A DNA stretch of 64,000 bases, taken from an uncultured Barnesiella sp. (GTDB lineage: Bacteria > Bacteroidota > Bacteroidia > Bacteroidales > Barnesiellaceae). Below, in pieces: positions 7,248 through 16,356 of the stretch (position 1 is its first letter; every line of letters begins with the position of its first letter). The stretch covers positions 50,773 to 114,772 of the forward strand of contig CALUJQ010000005.1 in the NCBI GenBank assembly GCA_944320995.1, written 5' to 3'. The position numbers were made by a program, and so were the translations under genes. The notes beneath the pieces are model-generated. The model did no database searches, had not been told where the DNA came from, and was given only the letters and a program-made list of their open reading frames with translations.

Positions 7248-8582
7248 TTATGATTGTTTTCTGGATCGTATGATTTGGTTGACCGCATTTTTCCCGATGC
7301 GTATATAGTCGAGAATGGGGCGGTTCGATGGGCAGCTGTAAGCGCAGCAGCCACATTCGAGGCAGGCTGTAATCGATTCTTTCTCGGCCTTTTCGAACAG
7401 ATGATTTTCCGACAATTTGGCCAAGAGATAGGGCTCGAGTCCCATGGGACAAACCGAGACACATTTCCCGCAACGAATGCAAGGCGAGGGCGTGCCGCGG
7501 TGGGCATGACCCTCGTTCAATATCAAGATACCGGAACACCCTTTGGGAATGGGGGCATCCAAGTTGGAAATCGCTTTCCCCATCATGGGGCCGCCGAGTA
7601 TGACTTTCGAAGTATCGGACGGGAGACCACCCGCTACCTCGATCAACTCGCGTATTGGCATGCCTAGCCTTACCCGGTAGTTTCCCGGGCGGGCTATTCC
7701 GTCGCCCGTTACCGTGACGATGCGGTCAACCAGCGGCTTGTTTTTCTGCACGGCTTCATACACGGCAAAGGCTGTTCCCACGTTTTGGACGATGGCTCCG
7801 GTCGATACCGGCAGTGCGCCGTTGGCCACTTGTTTGTGCAGTATGGCGTCGATAAGCTGTTTCTCTCCGCCTTGCGGGTATCGGGTGCGCAAGGCCACTA
7901 TTTCGATGCCGGGATACTTTTTGGCCATTTGTTCCAACAGCGCTATAGCATCTTTTTTGTTGTTTTCTATCCCGATATAGGCATGGTTGACGCCGATCGA
8001 TTTCATGAGGATACGGCATCCGACGAGAATCTGTTCGGGCGATTCGAGCATGAGAGCGTGGTCATCGGTGAGGTAGGGTTCGCACTCCGTGGCGTTGATG
8101 ATAAGCACCGTGGGTTTGAATTCTTTGGGAGGCATCAGTTTCACATGCGTGGGGAAGGTTGCCCCTCCCAGTCCTACAATGCCGCTTTGGGTTATTTTCT
8201 GAATAATCTCTTCGGGCGACAACTCGATTGTTTCGTTCAGTTCGGTCGAGCGGTCGATCGACTCTTCCCATTCGTCGCCGTTGGTATCGATGACGATAGT
8301 TGGGGTACATACGCCAAATGCGTTGGCTGCCTGATCGACTTTCGAGACTGTGCCCGACACGGGAGAGTGGATATTGGCCGAAACGAACCCGCCGGCTTCG
8401 GCAACGAGCGTTCCCACCTTTACGAGATCGCCTTTCTTGACAATACATTTGGCCGGAGCCCCTATATGTTGGTTAAGCATTAAAGAGACTTGCCGGGGTA
8501 TATCGACCATTGTTACGGGGCATTGGGCCGTCAACTTGTTTTCTTTCGGGTGTATGCCTCCTATGCGGAATGTTTTTAACAT
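7248..8582 (-). CDS. rnfC: Rnf complex subunit RnfC (NADH/FMN and Fe-S subunit)
   Basis: I start it at the ATG at 8582 (MLKTFRIGGIHPKENK), which gives 444 residues, the family norm; the longer open frame upstream is antisense-free overlap with rnfB. The protein has an N-terminal biotinyl-like domain, a nucleotide/FMN-binding middle (GRGLxG variant GIVGLGGATFPTHVKL near 130), SLBB-like sequence, and two [4Fe-4S] motifs at the C-terminus (CIRCGKCVSVCPMG and CLECGCCAYSCPSN). It is the cytoplasmic subunit that exchanges electrons with NAD(H). Its start lies inside the last codons of rnfB (7-nt overlap), so translation is probably coupled. Confidence 0.96.
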   Translation of the reverse strand: MLKTFRIGGIHPKENKLTAQCPVTMVDIPRQVSLMLNQHIGAPAKCIVKKGDLVKVGTLVAEAGGFVSANIHSPVSGTVSKVDQAANAFGVCTPTIVIDTNGDEWEESIDRSTELNETIELSPEEIIQKITQSGIVGLGGATFPTHVKLMPPKEFKPTVLIINATECEPYLTDDHALMLESPEQILVGCRILMKSIGVNHAYIGIENNKKDAIALLEQMAKKYPGIEIVALRTRYPQGGEKQLIDAILHKQVANGALPVSTGAIVQNVGTAFAVYEAVQKNKPLVDRIVTVTGDGIARPGNYRVRLGMPIRELIEVAGGLPSDTSKVILGGPMMGKAISNLDAPIPKGCSGILILNEGHAHRGTPSPCIRCGKCVSVCPMGLEPYLLAKLSENHLFEKAEKESITACLECGCCAYSCPSNRPILDYIRIGKNAVNQIIRSRKQS

Positions 8583-9418
8583 AATGCAGATTCTTTTTCT
8601 TCGGTTAAAACACTTGGGTTGTCTATCGTGTCGATCCGTATTGCATGGGTGGGGCAACCTTCGACACACTCTTTGCACAGCAGGCAAAGGCTGTCGTCGA
8701 TATAGGCCAAATTGTCGGTAAGGGTGATGGCCCCGTTCGGACAGTTTTTGGCGCATTTCCCGCACCCGATACAAGCTACGGAACAGGCTTTGCGGGCGAT
8801 CGCCCCTTTGTCTTTGTTATTGCAGGCTACATATATGCGGGTCTCTTGTTTCCTGCGCAGTTCGATGATGTTTCGGGGACAGGCTTTTACGCAAGACCCG
8901 CATGCAATGCAAATGTCGGGATTGATGCGGGGGAGCCGGGTGACGGGGTCCATGGTGATTCCCCCGAAATCGCAAGCGGCCGCACAGTCGCCTTCTCCCA
9001 AACAGCCGTAATTGCAGTTACTTTCGCCTGTGTAAAGTGCTGCCACTACTGCACAACTGTGCGCCCCCTCGTAATGGCTGGTACAGGGCCTGTTTTCACA
9101 AGTGCCGTTGCAACGGACCACGGCGATTCGGGGGGCTTGTTCGACGGCTTCCAAACCGAGGACAGGTGCAATTTTTTTCATGACTTCATTTCCGCCGACG
9201 GGGCATAACAGGCTGTCGAGCGAGGTGGCTTTGACACACTGTTCTGCAAAATTGCGACAGCCGGCATATCCGCAGCCTCCGCAATTCGCTCCCGGTAGAA
9301 TAGACTCTATCTCGTCGATACGAGGGTCTTCTTCTACATGGAATTTTCGAGAAATAATGTAGAGCAGCGATGCGCTGACCAATCCGATAATACTTAATAT
9401 GATGATTGCCGTTATCAT
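8576..9418 (-). CDS. rnfB: Rnf complex subunit RnfB, multi-cluster ferredoxin subunit
   Basis: The 280 residues comprise an N-terminal membrane helix (1-22), a CxxCx4C motif (GANCGGCGYAGC near 45) that opens the DUF4006/Fe-S domain, and then three classical cysteine clusters: CIACGSCVKACP, CIGCGKCAKNCP and CLLCKECVEGCP. A further cysteine group (CNYGCLGEGDCAAAC) lies before them. RnfB accepts electrons from reduced ferredoxin, presumably the product of the adjacent 2-oxoacid oxidoreductase. It is larger than the roughly 190-residue enterobacterial RsxB, as in other anaerobes. Confidence 0.96.
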   Translation of the reverse strand: MITAIIILSIIGLVSASLLYIISRKFHVEEDPRIDEIESILPGANCGGCGYAGCRNFAEQCVKATSLDSLLCPVGGNEVMKKIAPVLGLEAVEQAPRIAVVRCNGTCENRPCTSHYEGAHSCAVVAALYTGESNCNYGCLGEGDCAAACDFGGITMDPVTRLPRINPDICIACGSCVKACPRNIIELRRKQETRIYVACNNKDKGAIARKACSVACIGCGKCAKNCPNGAITLTDNLAYIDDSLCLLCKECVEGCPTHAIRIDTIDNPSVLTEEKESALC

Positions 9419-9421
9419 AAG

Positions 9422-9847
9422 TTAATGGGACAAATGTTGTTTCAAGAAAAAGGTAAATTGTTTTTTCAACCGATTGCGGAAGAGATACAATATCGTGTAA
9501 TAGATTGTCAAGACAACGAGGGCGCACAGTCCGGTGTAGAGTTCGCCGGCTCCTGTCGTTGAGGCAATGAACAGGGTGAGTATGATAAAAATCAACGGGA
9601 GGATAGCGGTGTATATAAGGGCTTTGTATCCCGATGCCGCAGTCAGCGATACGATTACTTTGTCGCCCGGTTGTACGGCGAAACGGCCTTTCTCCACTTC
9701 GATGATTTTTTCTTTTTGATCGGCTGTCGTACACCACGAAGCGGCATGGCATTCGGCACAGGCCGAGCGTTGTGTGATGCGCACGAATACATGCGAGTCG
9801 GAAATTCCTGTTATGATACCTTCATGTTCTATGTCAGGCTGTTTCAT
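9422..9847 (-). CDS. rseC: SoxR-reducing system protein RseC family
   Basis: A 141-residue protein with an N-terminal cysteine-rich soluble part (CAECHAASWC around residue 35) and two membrane helices (about 75-95 and 98-118). This is the RseC/MucC fold often placed at the head of rnf operons in Bacteroidetes. In Escherichia coli RseC works with the Rsx (Rnf) complex in reducing SoxR; no SoxR is seen here, so the role is more likely in Rnf assembly or function. It ends 3 nt before rnfB and is the first gene of the operon. No TAnnTTTG box is visible directly upstream. Confidence 0.88.
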   Translation of the reverse strand: MKQPDIEHEGIITGISDSHVFVRITQRSACAECHAASWCTTADQKEKIIEVEKGRFAVQPGDKVIVSLTAASGYKALIYTAILPLIFIILTLFIASTTGAGELYTGLCALVVLTIYYTILYLFRNRLKKQFTFFLKQHLSH

Positions 9848-9950
9848 GCCATAGAAACTTTTAATGTGTGTGATTCAACAAAACTTTTTCTTCCGGTTTC
9901 TGTGCCGTCTCGTTTTTGGGAGGGGCTTATTTTTACCGGTAAGGCACTCG

Positions 9951-10760
9951 TTAAAAATAAGAGTCGTATAGCTTTTTATATTTATCTTCCTTCTGAATAT
10001 CCAAAATCCATCTATTCAGGCTGTCGAGCAATGTCGAATCGTTTTTCCGCAACGCCCATGATTGGAATTGGGTGAAACTGATGTCGGTATTACAGTCGAG
10101 TTGGGGATAATCTTTACTCATCTGTTCGGCAATGGCTTTGTCGCATACGGCAAAGCCTATTTCGCCCGTTGCTACCATCATGATGAGCTGTTCGGCTCCA
10201 TAGGTCTCTTCCTCTTTGATATAAATCGTGTCGCCGATTTCACGGGCAAGGTTGTTGATACGCAGTCTGGTAGGGGCATCGCTGACGATATAGAGTGTTT
10301 CCCCTGCCAAATCGAGTTGATTACGGATTAGCTTCTTGAACCCTTTCGATTCTTTCAGTTGGACCAACACTTGTTTGTTTAACTGAATGGGTACGGTAAA
10401 AGCTAAATCTTCTTTTATTTCGGAGGTTACCGGCAATTGCCGGGCGATAATATCGTATTTCCCTGTTTTCAACCCTTCGATACTTTTGCTCAGGTTCACT
10501 TCGGGCGTGATTTCGAGCGCAAGTCCACTGCGCTGGCCTATCATGCGAGCCAGCTCGTAATCAAATCCCGACAGGCTGTCGCCTTGCAGATAGTACGACA
10601 GAGGGGTATAATCGGTTACAATGCGTAAAACGCCATCGGCTTCGATCTCTTCGAATGTCCTCGGCCGGTAATCACTTTTGGGTCGTAACCAGATCATGAT
10701 CCCGACAACGACAATCAACAGTGCAATATAGATGGCTATGTGACGTTTTATCCTCTTCAT
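9951..10760 (-). CDS. Periplasmic solute-binding (SBP_bac_3/MltF N-domain-like) protein
   Basis: The 269 residues comprise one N-terminal hydrophobic anchor (about 8-24) and then a single extracellular solute-binding family 3 domain. Visible landmarks are GVLRIVTDYTPLSYYLQGDSLSGFDYELARMIG and GLKTGKYDIIARQLPVTSEI. It resembles the N-terminal half of the lytic transglycosylase MltF but stops without the SLT catalytic domain. It lies 4 nt after the putative-porin gene, so the two are co-transcribed and perhaps act on the same ligand across the envelope. The ligand, possibly an amino acid or muropeptide, is unknown. Confidence 0.75.
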   Translation of the reverse strand: MKRIKRHIAIYIALLIVVVGIMIWLRPKSDYRPRTFEEIEADGVLRIVTDYTPLSYYLQGDSLSGFDYELARMIGQRSGLALEITPEVNLSKSIEGLKTGKYDIIARQLPVTSEIKEDLAFTVPIQLNKQVLVQLKESKGFKKLIRNQLDLAGETLYIVSDAPTRLRINNLAREIGDTIYIKEEETYGAEQLIMMVATGEIGFAVCDKAIAEQMSKDYPQLDCNTDISFTQFQSWALRKNDSTLLDSLNRWILDIQKEDKYKKLYDSYF

Positions 10761-10764
10761 ACGG

Positions 10765-12723
10765 TTAATTTGAAAAATCTATGGACAAGCCCATTTGGAA
10801 CATTCTGGGATTTAGCGGGTAATTGGGTAGCGAGAAATAGTTGTTTCCGCCGAACAACCCTTGGTTCACATGCGACATCATGACGAAGAAACGGGTCTGT
10901 TTCAGTTTCATGTTGATGTAGGCATTCATGAATGGATAATTTCCCACTTCGATTTCGTTTTGGGTGTGAAAGGTGAGTGTGGCGGGTTGGAATGCTTCGC
11001 TCTTGTATTTTGTATAATAGCGGCAGTCGGCACCCAATTGTACATGCAGGACTTTGGCGATACGAAACAGGAGGTACATGTTGCTATATACGCTCAATTC
11101 GGGCAGGGGAATGATCGAGGGCTTGCTTGTCTTCTGGTAAACCACTTCGTTGTCCCAGTTGAATATCCCGAATTTGAAATTTTGGTTGAGCCGGGCATGG
11201 AATACCTGTATGATGGAACCCTCTTGTTGGGGCAGGCAGTTATTGTCGAAATAGATATAGTTTTGTATGTTTTCGATACCTACATTCAATTTGGTCCCCC
11301 AACGTTTTATGCTGAATTCTCCGCCCACTCTCATGCGGCGGGTTTTTCCGAAATCGTTGTTCCAAATAAAATGGTTGGAGGTATATCGTTTATAAAAATA
11401 GGAGGGCTCGGTGTTTTTGAAAAATCCGTAGGCTTTTAATTGTACCGTATCTTTCCACAGCCTGAATTGGCTCCCGACATTGGCGGTGACGTCTATGTCG
11501 CCGATGATGGCGCCTGCCAGCCCGAACTTGCCGTTTACGTTATAGGTCAACAACTCTCCTTTCTGTTTGGAGAGCTCGCCTCCTACCCATAACAGGCTTT
11601 CTCCGTGTTTGCGGGGATTGGCTATGTTGGGGCGGGGGGTGAGGCCTTCTATCGTAGTTCCGGCAGAAAGCGTATCCCGAGGGAGTGTATAGTGGCGATA
11701 TTCGTAGGTGGCGTAAGCCGCCAACCCCATTTTGGCGTATTTGTTAAACCCTTCGAGAAGCGAGACCCCCACCGTGTTGCGTATGGATTGATACTGTGTT
11801 TCGTCGTTTGTCCCGCCGAGGTTCAGATAGGTGTTGGCAAAAAAGGTCGTGTCTTCGGAAGCCGATTGGTTGACAAACCGGTGTTTGTTCGAATTGTATT
11901 CTATCGTGTGGATAATGCTGGTAACCGGGATAAAGGTGCGTATGACGGTAGTGTCTTGTTGTTCCTCTTGATAGAAGCCGAATTTATATCGCTGGGTAGC
12001 ATAGTATTCCTGGCCTCGAATGCGGTTGTAGGCATCGGTCAAATTCGTGGGAATGGTACGGGTGTCGATGCTGGATTGTCCTCCTTGGACCTCCTCGGGA
12101 TTGAGGATATAGGTGTCGTCTGTAATCCCTCCATTCTCTTGATTGACAAAATTATAGGTATTGAGGAAAAACTGTATGTCGTACCGGTCGCCCAAATAAC
12201 TCCCGAAAATACTGTATGCCAAGTCTTTGGCTGCTTGATGCTGATAATTCCCCCGGGCCAAGATATAGTTTACGCTTGCTCCGATAGCTAACTTTTGGTT
12301 GAAATTGCCCGAAAAGACGGCTTTCAAATCGTCTTGTGCGTTTTGTTTCGAGCCTCCGGTCAGGTAAGAAAGTTGTGTGAAGGGAATATGTGTGTTATAG
12401 AATTTCCATGTGGAGGCTGTCTGTATCCAATGGGAGAAAGGGTCTTTAAAGATAAACTCCGAGGGCAAAGGCCGGTCGAAGAATATTTTGGAGAGAGCCG
12501 CGGTTCCGAGGTTCCCGGTTGTTCCGTAGGCTGTTGAGTAGCTCGAAGGAATATCGGTACTGTAAAAGTTTCGCATCAGCGTATCCATGGGGACGTCGTA
12601 TCGCAACCCCAATGGTTGGGTAATGCTCCATGCATAAGGTGCAGGAATATTTTGTTTTTTCTTTGCTCCTAAAAAAAGCGAACAAAAAAATACAGACAAT
12701 ATGATAATGCAGGCTTTCTTCAT
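10765..12723 (-). CDS. Putative outer-membrane porin
   Basis: I start it at the ATG at 12723 (MKKACIIILSVFFCSLFLG), giving a signal peptide and 652 residues. The mature protein is rich in alternating aromatic/polar beta strands (LNTYNFVNQENGG, YKFGFYQEEQQD, VQLGADCRYYTKYKSEAF) and ends in a strand with a C-terminal aromatic (GLSIDFSN), as expected of an outer-membrane barrel. It belongs to the Bacteroidales 'putative porin' family; no specific substrate is known. It is the first gene of a two-gene operon with the solute-binding protein. The TATCTTTG box lies only 7 nt before the start codon. Confidence 0.82.
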   Translation of the reverse strand: MKKACIIILSVFFCSLFLGAKKKQNIPAPYAWSITQPLGLRYDVPMDTLMRNFYSTDIPSSYSTAYGTTGNLGTAALSKIFFDRPLPSEFIFKDPFSHWIQTASTWKFYNTHIPFTQLSYLTGGSKQNAQDDLKAVFSGNFNQKLAIGASVNYILARGNYQHQAAKDLAYSIFGSYLGDRYDIQFFLNTYNFVNQENGGITDDTYILNPEEVQGGQSSIDTRTIPTNLTDAYNRIRGQEYYATQRYKFGFYQEEQQDTTVIRTFIPVTSIIHTIEYNSNKHRFVNQSASEDTTFFANTYLNLGGTNDETQYQSIRNTVGVSLLEGFNKYAKMGLAAYATYEYRHYTLPRDTLSAGTTIEGLTPRPNIANPRKHGESLLWVGGELSKQKGELLTYNVNGKFGLAGAIIGDIDVTANVGSQFRLWKDTVQLKAYGFFKNTEPSYFYKRYTSNHFIWNNDFGKTRRMRVGGEFSIKRWGTKLNVGIENIQNYIYFDNNCLPQQEGSIIQVFHARLNQNFKFGIFNWDNEVVYQKTSKPSIIPLPELSVYSNMYLLFRIAKVLHVQLGADCRYYTKYKSEAFQPATLTFHTQNEIEVGNYPFMNAYINMKLKQTRFFVMMSHVNQGLFGGNNYFSLPNYPLNPRMFQMGLSIDFSN

Positions 12724-12730
12724 TAATTTG

Positions 12731-12738
12731 CAAAGATA
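12731..12738 (-). promoter_or_regulatory. -7 box (TATCTTTG) immediately before the porin start
   Basis: An exact TAnnTTTG match on the minus strand with only 7 nt to the ATG at 12723. If used, the mRNA would have almost no leader. Confidence 0.5.
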
Positions 12739-12818
12739 AATAAAAGCCGGCAATTATAAACGATGTGTTTTTATATTTTGCCGACTTTTCAATCTTTTTC
12801 CTCTTATTTTCTACGACA

Positions 12819-14477
12819 TTAACGATTTTGGTAGAGATACCGCTTGATACTGCGTTTGGGTGTTTTCTCAAACTCTTCGTAATAAATTTTGAGCCGGGCT
12901 ATCTGGCTGTAAGCGGGAAGTTCTTTGTTGAGCGCTGCGATATTCTCTTCCATCTGCGATTCCAAAGCGTGTCCCGAGAGGTTCGATTGTTGTGCATTTT
13001 CCAAATCGGGATAGACGAGGGCGACCAGTTTGTCTTCCTGTTCCACGATGAGTGATTCGCACACATAGGGCATGTTGTTCAGGCGATCCTCGATCTCTTC
13101 GGGATAGATGTTTTGCCCCGAAGGTCCTAATATCATGTTTTTGTTGCGGCCTCTCAAATAGACGAACCCGTCGGAATCGATCGTGCACAAGTCTCCGGTT
13201 TTCATCCAGCCGTCGTCGGTAAATATGGTTTGGGTGGCCTCTTCGTTTTTGTAATAACCGAGCATGGTGTTCATTCCCTTCACTTGCAGTTCGCCTACGA
13301 TATTTTCGGGATCGGGCGAATCGACCCGTCCTTGCATCCGATCGACCAGTTGTCCGCAAGAGCCGATACGGGTTTTGTCCCAAGGGGCATAAGAAATGAG
13401 CGGTCCGCATTCGGTCATGCCATAACCTACGGTAAAGGGGAATCCTATACGTCGTAAGAATTGTTCGACCTCGCGGTTGAGAGCGGCTCCGCCGATAATC
13501 ATTTGGGAGAGGTTCCCGCCGAATGTCTCGTAAAGTTTATCATTGATTTTCGCCAATAACTGGGTGTCCAAAAAAGGTACTTTCAACATCACTTTCATTA
13601 AGGGCTTTTCCAGTAGCGGGAATACTTTGGTTTTGATGATTTTCTCGATGATGAGCGGGACGGCGATGATCAGTTTGGGCTTTATTGTGGCAAAGGCGTC
13701 CATGATGATTTTCGGAGAGGGAATGCGGGTAAGGAAGTGCAGGTGACATCCCTTTGCAAATGGGTGTATCATTTCAATTACCATGCCATACATGTGTGCC
13801 ATCGGCAACATACACACGATGCCATCGCCTGCGGTGAGGAATGGCAAGTGTCGCAGGCAGAAGTCAACATTGGACCACAGGCTGCGATAGGGGAGCATTA
13901 CCCCTTTGGAGAATCCGGTCGAGCCCGATGTATAGTTGATAACGGCAAGTTCGTCGGGCGAATCCTTGTAATAGCTTACGGCTTCGGGGGTGAATCGGGA
14001 GGGATATTTTTTCCCGAAGCATTCGTTTAAGCGGTCTCGTGTATCGGTCAGTTTTTTGTTTTTTGATTTGAGTAATGAAAAGTCGTTAAGCAGAAAGATA
14101 CCCGTCAGGTTTTTCATCAAATTCTCGTTCAGGTTTTCCCAAACACCGTCTCCTACAAATAATAGCTTGGCCTCGGAGTGGTTGACGATATGATGTATGT
14201 TGTCGGCCTTAAACTCGTGCAGAATAGGCACGGGAACGGCACCGTAAGTAATACTTGCAAAAAAGGCTACCGCCCAATGAGCCGAATTTTTCCCGCAAAT
14301 GGCAATCTTATCGCCTTTTTTGATTTCGGCACTTTCCAGCAGCAGGTGGATTTTGGCTATTTTGCGGGCTATATCTTTATAATGGTAGGATACACCGTCG
14401 AAGTCGCTTAATGCGATACGCTCCCAGTTGTTTTTTATCGCTTCTTCGATATATGTATTGAAACTCTCGTAATTCAT
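12819..14477 (-). CDS. AMP-forming acyl-CoA synthetase (long-chain fatty acid:CoA ligase-like)
   Basis: This 552-residue protein belongs to the ANL superfamily. It has the phosphate-binding loop INYTSGSTGFSKGVMLPY (TSGSTG at 183-188), the adenine site VGYGMTECGPLISY, the hinge GWMKTGDLCTIDSDGFVYLRG, and a C-terminal domain ending in KTPKRSIKRYLYQ, whose catalytic lysine position is conserved. It activates a carboxylic acid as acyl-AMP and then acyl-CoA in the cytoplasm. Bacteroidales members are usually annotated as long-chain fatty acid CoA ligases. It appears to be a single transcription unit with its own -7 box. Confidence 0.9.
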   Translation of the reverse strand: MNYESFNTYIEEAIKNNWERIALSDFDGVSYHYKDIARKIAKIHLLLESAEIKKGDKIAICGKNSAHWAVAFFASITYGAVPVPILHEFKADNIHHIVNHSEAKLLFVGDGVWENLNENLMKNLTGIFLLNDFSLLKSKNKKLTDTRDRLNECFGKKYPSRFTPEAVSYYKDSPDELAVINYTSGSTGFSKGVMLPYRSLWSNVDFCLRHLPFLTAGDGIVCMLPMAHMYGMVIEMIHPFAKGCHLHFLTRIPSPKIIMDAFATIKPKLIIAVPLIIEKIIKTKVFPLLEKPLMKVMLKVPFLDTQLLAKINDKLYETFGGNLSQMIIGGAALNREVEQFLRRIGFPFTVGYGMTECGPLISYAPWDKTRIGSCGQLVDRMQGRVDSPDPENIVGELQVKGMNTMLGYYKNEEATQTIFTDDGWMKTGDLCTIDSDGFVYLRGRNKNMILGPSGQNIYPEEIEDRLNNMPYVCESLIVEQEDKLVALVYPDLENAQQSNLSGHALESQMEENIAALNKELPAYSQIARLKIYYEEFEKTPKRSIKRYLYQNR

Positions 14478-14506
14478 AAAATCAAAAATTTTGAGTCATA
14501 AAGTTA

Positions 14507-14514
14507 CAAAGATA
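14507..14514 (-). promoter_or_regulatory. -7 box (TATCTTTG) of the acyl-CoA synthetase
   Basis: An exact TAnnTTTG match 29 nt before the start codon on the minus strand. Confidence 0.5.
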
Positions 14515-14576
14515 CGAGATTTTGGGAATAAACCTAATTTCCTTGTTGCTATTTTGGGCGAGAAATGAGTTGAATT

Positions 14577-16352
14577 TTAGATTTTTCGCAAAGAGAAAAG
14601 AATATTTAGACCTCCCGAGGCTCCATTTTTCACCCATATTTCGCCTTTGTGAAAGAGGACTGCGTTTTTCACGATGGCCAGACCTAATCCGGTACCGCCG
14701 AGTTTGCGAGAGCGACCTTTGTCCACTCGATAGAATCGTTCGAAGAGGCGGTTCAGATGCTCTTCGGGTACACCTATACCGTTGTCTGAGAAGGAGAAAT
14801 AGTAGTATTTATCATCTTCGAGGTAACAGTCGATGGTGATTTTCGTACCGATACCGGCATAGGCTATGGCGTTGTCGGTGAGATTTCGGAAAATGGAGTA
14901 TAACAGGGAGTAGTTTCCGTTGATGAGCATTTGAGCGTGCAGGTTTCGAGTCTCGACTGTCATCTCCCGTTCGGTTAAAGCGGCCTGCGATTCATTGATA
15001 ACTTCGGTAATGATTTTTTGCAGGTCGGTTTTATCGGTGTCATACAGGTCTTTCGACTCATCGAGACGATTGAGCATGGAAATATCTCGTAACAAATCGG
15101 TCAACCGTTTGGATTGGGCATAGCAACGTTCCATGAACATCTGTTTGCGGGTGTCGTCCATTTGTGTGGAGAGAATGGTCTCCATGTATCCTCTGATACT
15201 GCTCACCGGAGTTTTCAACTCATGGGCGATATTTTGAGTCAGCTGTCTTTTCAGGCGAGTCTCTTGTTCTTGTTGGGTGATGTCGTTGATGGCTATCTCG
15301 AAAGTGTGGTCTTGAAATATGATACATTCGATAAGAAACGTGCGGCTTCCTTTGTCGAGAGTCATCGATTCCGAAATGAACTCTTCCCGTACATTCGGAT
15401 CGTACAGCTTTTGAGAGATAAAGTCGTTGATTTTTTTGAGGTTGGCCTCTTTGAACAGGTAATCGGCCGGTGACAAAGTCTTGTCGGTAATCAGGCTTAA
15501 ATATTGAATAAACAGGTTGTTGGCCATGATTATCTTCTTCTCTTTGGAGAAAAACGCCAGTCCCTCTTTGGAAAATTGCAAATGCTTGAATAGTTTTTCC
15601 TGCTCGATAGATAGCTTTTCCTTGGTCTTCAATAGATTGTCGTAGATGTGTGAAAGACTTTGGGTGATGATTCCAATATCATCAGATCCCGATTTTATGG
15701 TGATGTGTATGGGCTTTTCTTGTTCAGCTTGTTGGGAGAGTTGGCCGAGTGCAGCGATAGATTTGCCCAAACTGTGGCAGAAGTAATAAAGCAACAGAAT
15801 AGCCAAAATCGAGATAGCCAACATGAAATATATAAATTCGTTGTTGGGATTGAGTATGGAAAGAGTTTCACGTTCAAAAGGGAGTGAGGAGCGAATGATC
15901 CAGTCGCCATGACGTTTTGCCGAATAAAAGAAACTTTCGTTGAGCGATTGTGAGTGTCGCATGGAATATCCCACACCGTTTGTCAGTGCGTTTTTTATTT
16001 CAGGACGATCCATGTGGTTGCTGTTTGCTACATCGGCTTCTTTTTCAAATTGGCTTTCGAGTAGCACTTTTCCGTCCTTGGCCGATATGATAGTTACCCT
16101 CAACGGTTTTTGGGTAAAGCTTCGTATAATCGAATCGATGGAAACATGGCTTATATCCGAATCTTTGATTTGAGAGTATATAACTTCGTTATAGTCTTGT
16201 AGCAACATATTCAGCGATTGTTGCCGATTGTCTTTTTCGAGTTTATACTCAAAGAGGAGAATGATGATGATAAAGACTACAAACAGGGAACCGATAGAAA
16301 AAAACAGTTTCCTATCGAATGTCATGGCGTGTTTGTAATTCCCTATTGGCAT
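14577..16352 (-). CDS. Sensor histidine kinase, PhoR-like
   Basis: The 591-residue protein has two membrane helices (about 15-34 and 173-193) flanking an extracytoplasmic sensor domain. A HAMP-like linker follows (about 195-240), then a PAS-like segment (about 255-360), then a HisKA box with phospho-accepting H377 (NIAHELKTPVSSIRGY), and an ATPase domain with N (NLTDNAIAYAG), G1 (DNGIGVPEEH), F (LFERFYRVD) and G2 (GTGLGLAIVKN) boxes. The start could also be the internal ATG at 16325; I kept 16352 because it is only 4 nt from the regulator stop. Its partner is the upstream OmpR-family regulator. The stimulus is unknown; no phosphate-transport gene is adjacent. Confidence 0.93.
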   Translation of the reverse strand: MPIGNYKHAMTFDRKLFFSIGSLFVVFIIIILLFEYKLEKDNRQQSLNMLLQDYNEVIYSQIKDSDISHVSIDSIIRSFTQKPLRVTIISAKDGKVLLESQFEKEADVANSNHMDRPEIKNALTNGVGYSMRHSQSLNESFFYSAKRHGDWIIRSSLPFERETLSILNPNNEFIYFMLAISILAILLLYYFCHSLGKSIAALGQLSQQAEQEKPIHITIKSGSDDIGIITQSLSHIYDNLLKTKEKLSIEQEKLFKHLQFSKEGLAFFSKEKKIIMANNLFIQYLSLITDKTLSPADYLFKEANLKKINDFISQKLYDPNVREEFISESMTLDKGSRTFLIECIIFQDHTFEIAINDITQQEQETRLKRQLTQNIAHELKTPVSSIRGYMETILSTQMDDTRKQMFMERCYAQSKRLTDLLRDISMLNRLDESKDLYDTDKTDLQKIITEVINESQAALTEREMTVETRNLHAQMLINGNYSLLYSIFRNLTDNAIAYAGIGTKITIDCYLEDDKYYYFSFSDNGIGVPEEHLNRLFERFYRVDKGRSRKLGGTGLGLAIVKNAVLFHKGEIWVKNGASGGLNILFSLRKI

Positions 16353-16356
16353 GTGT

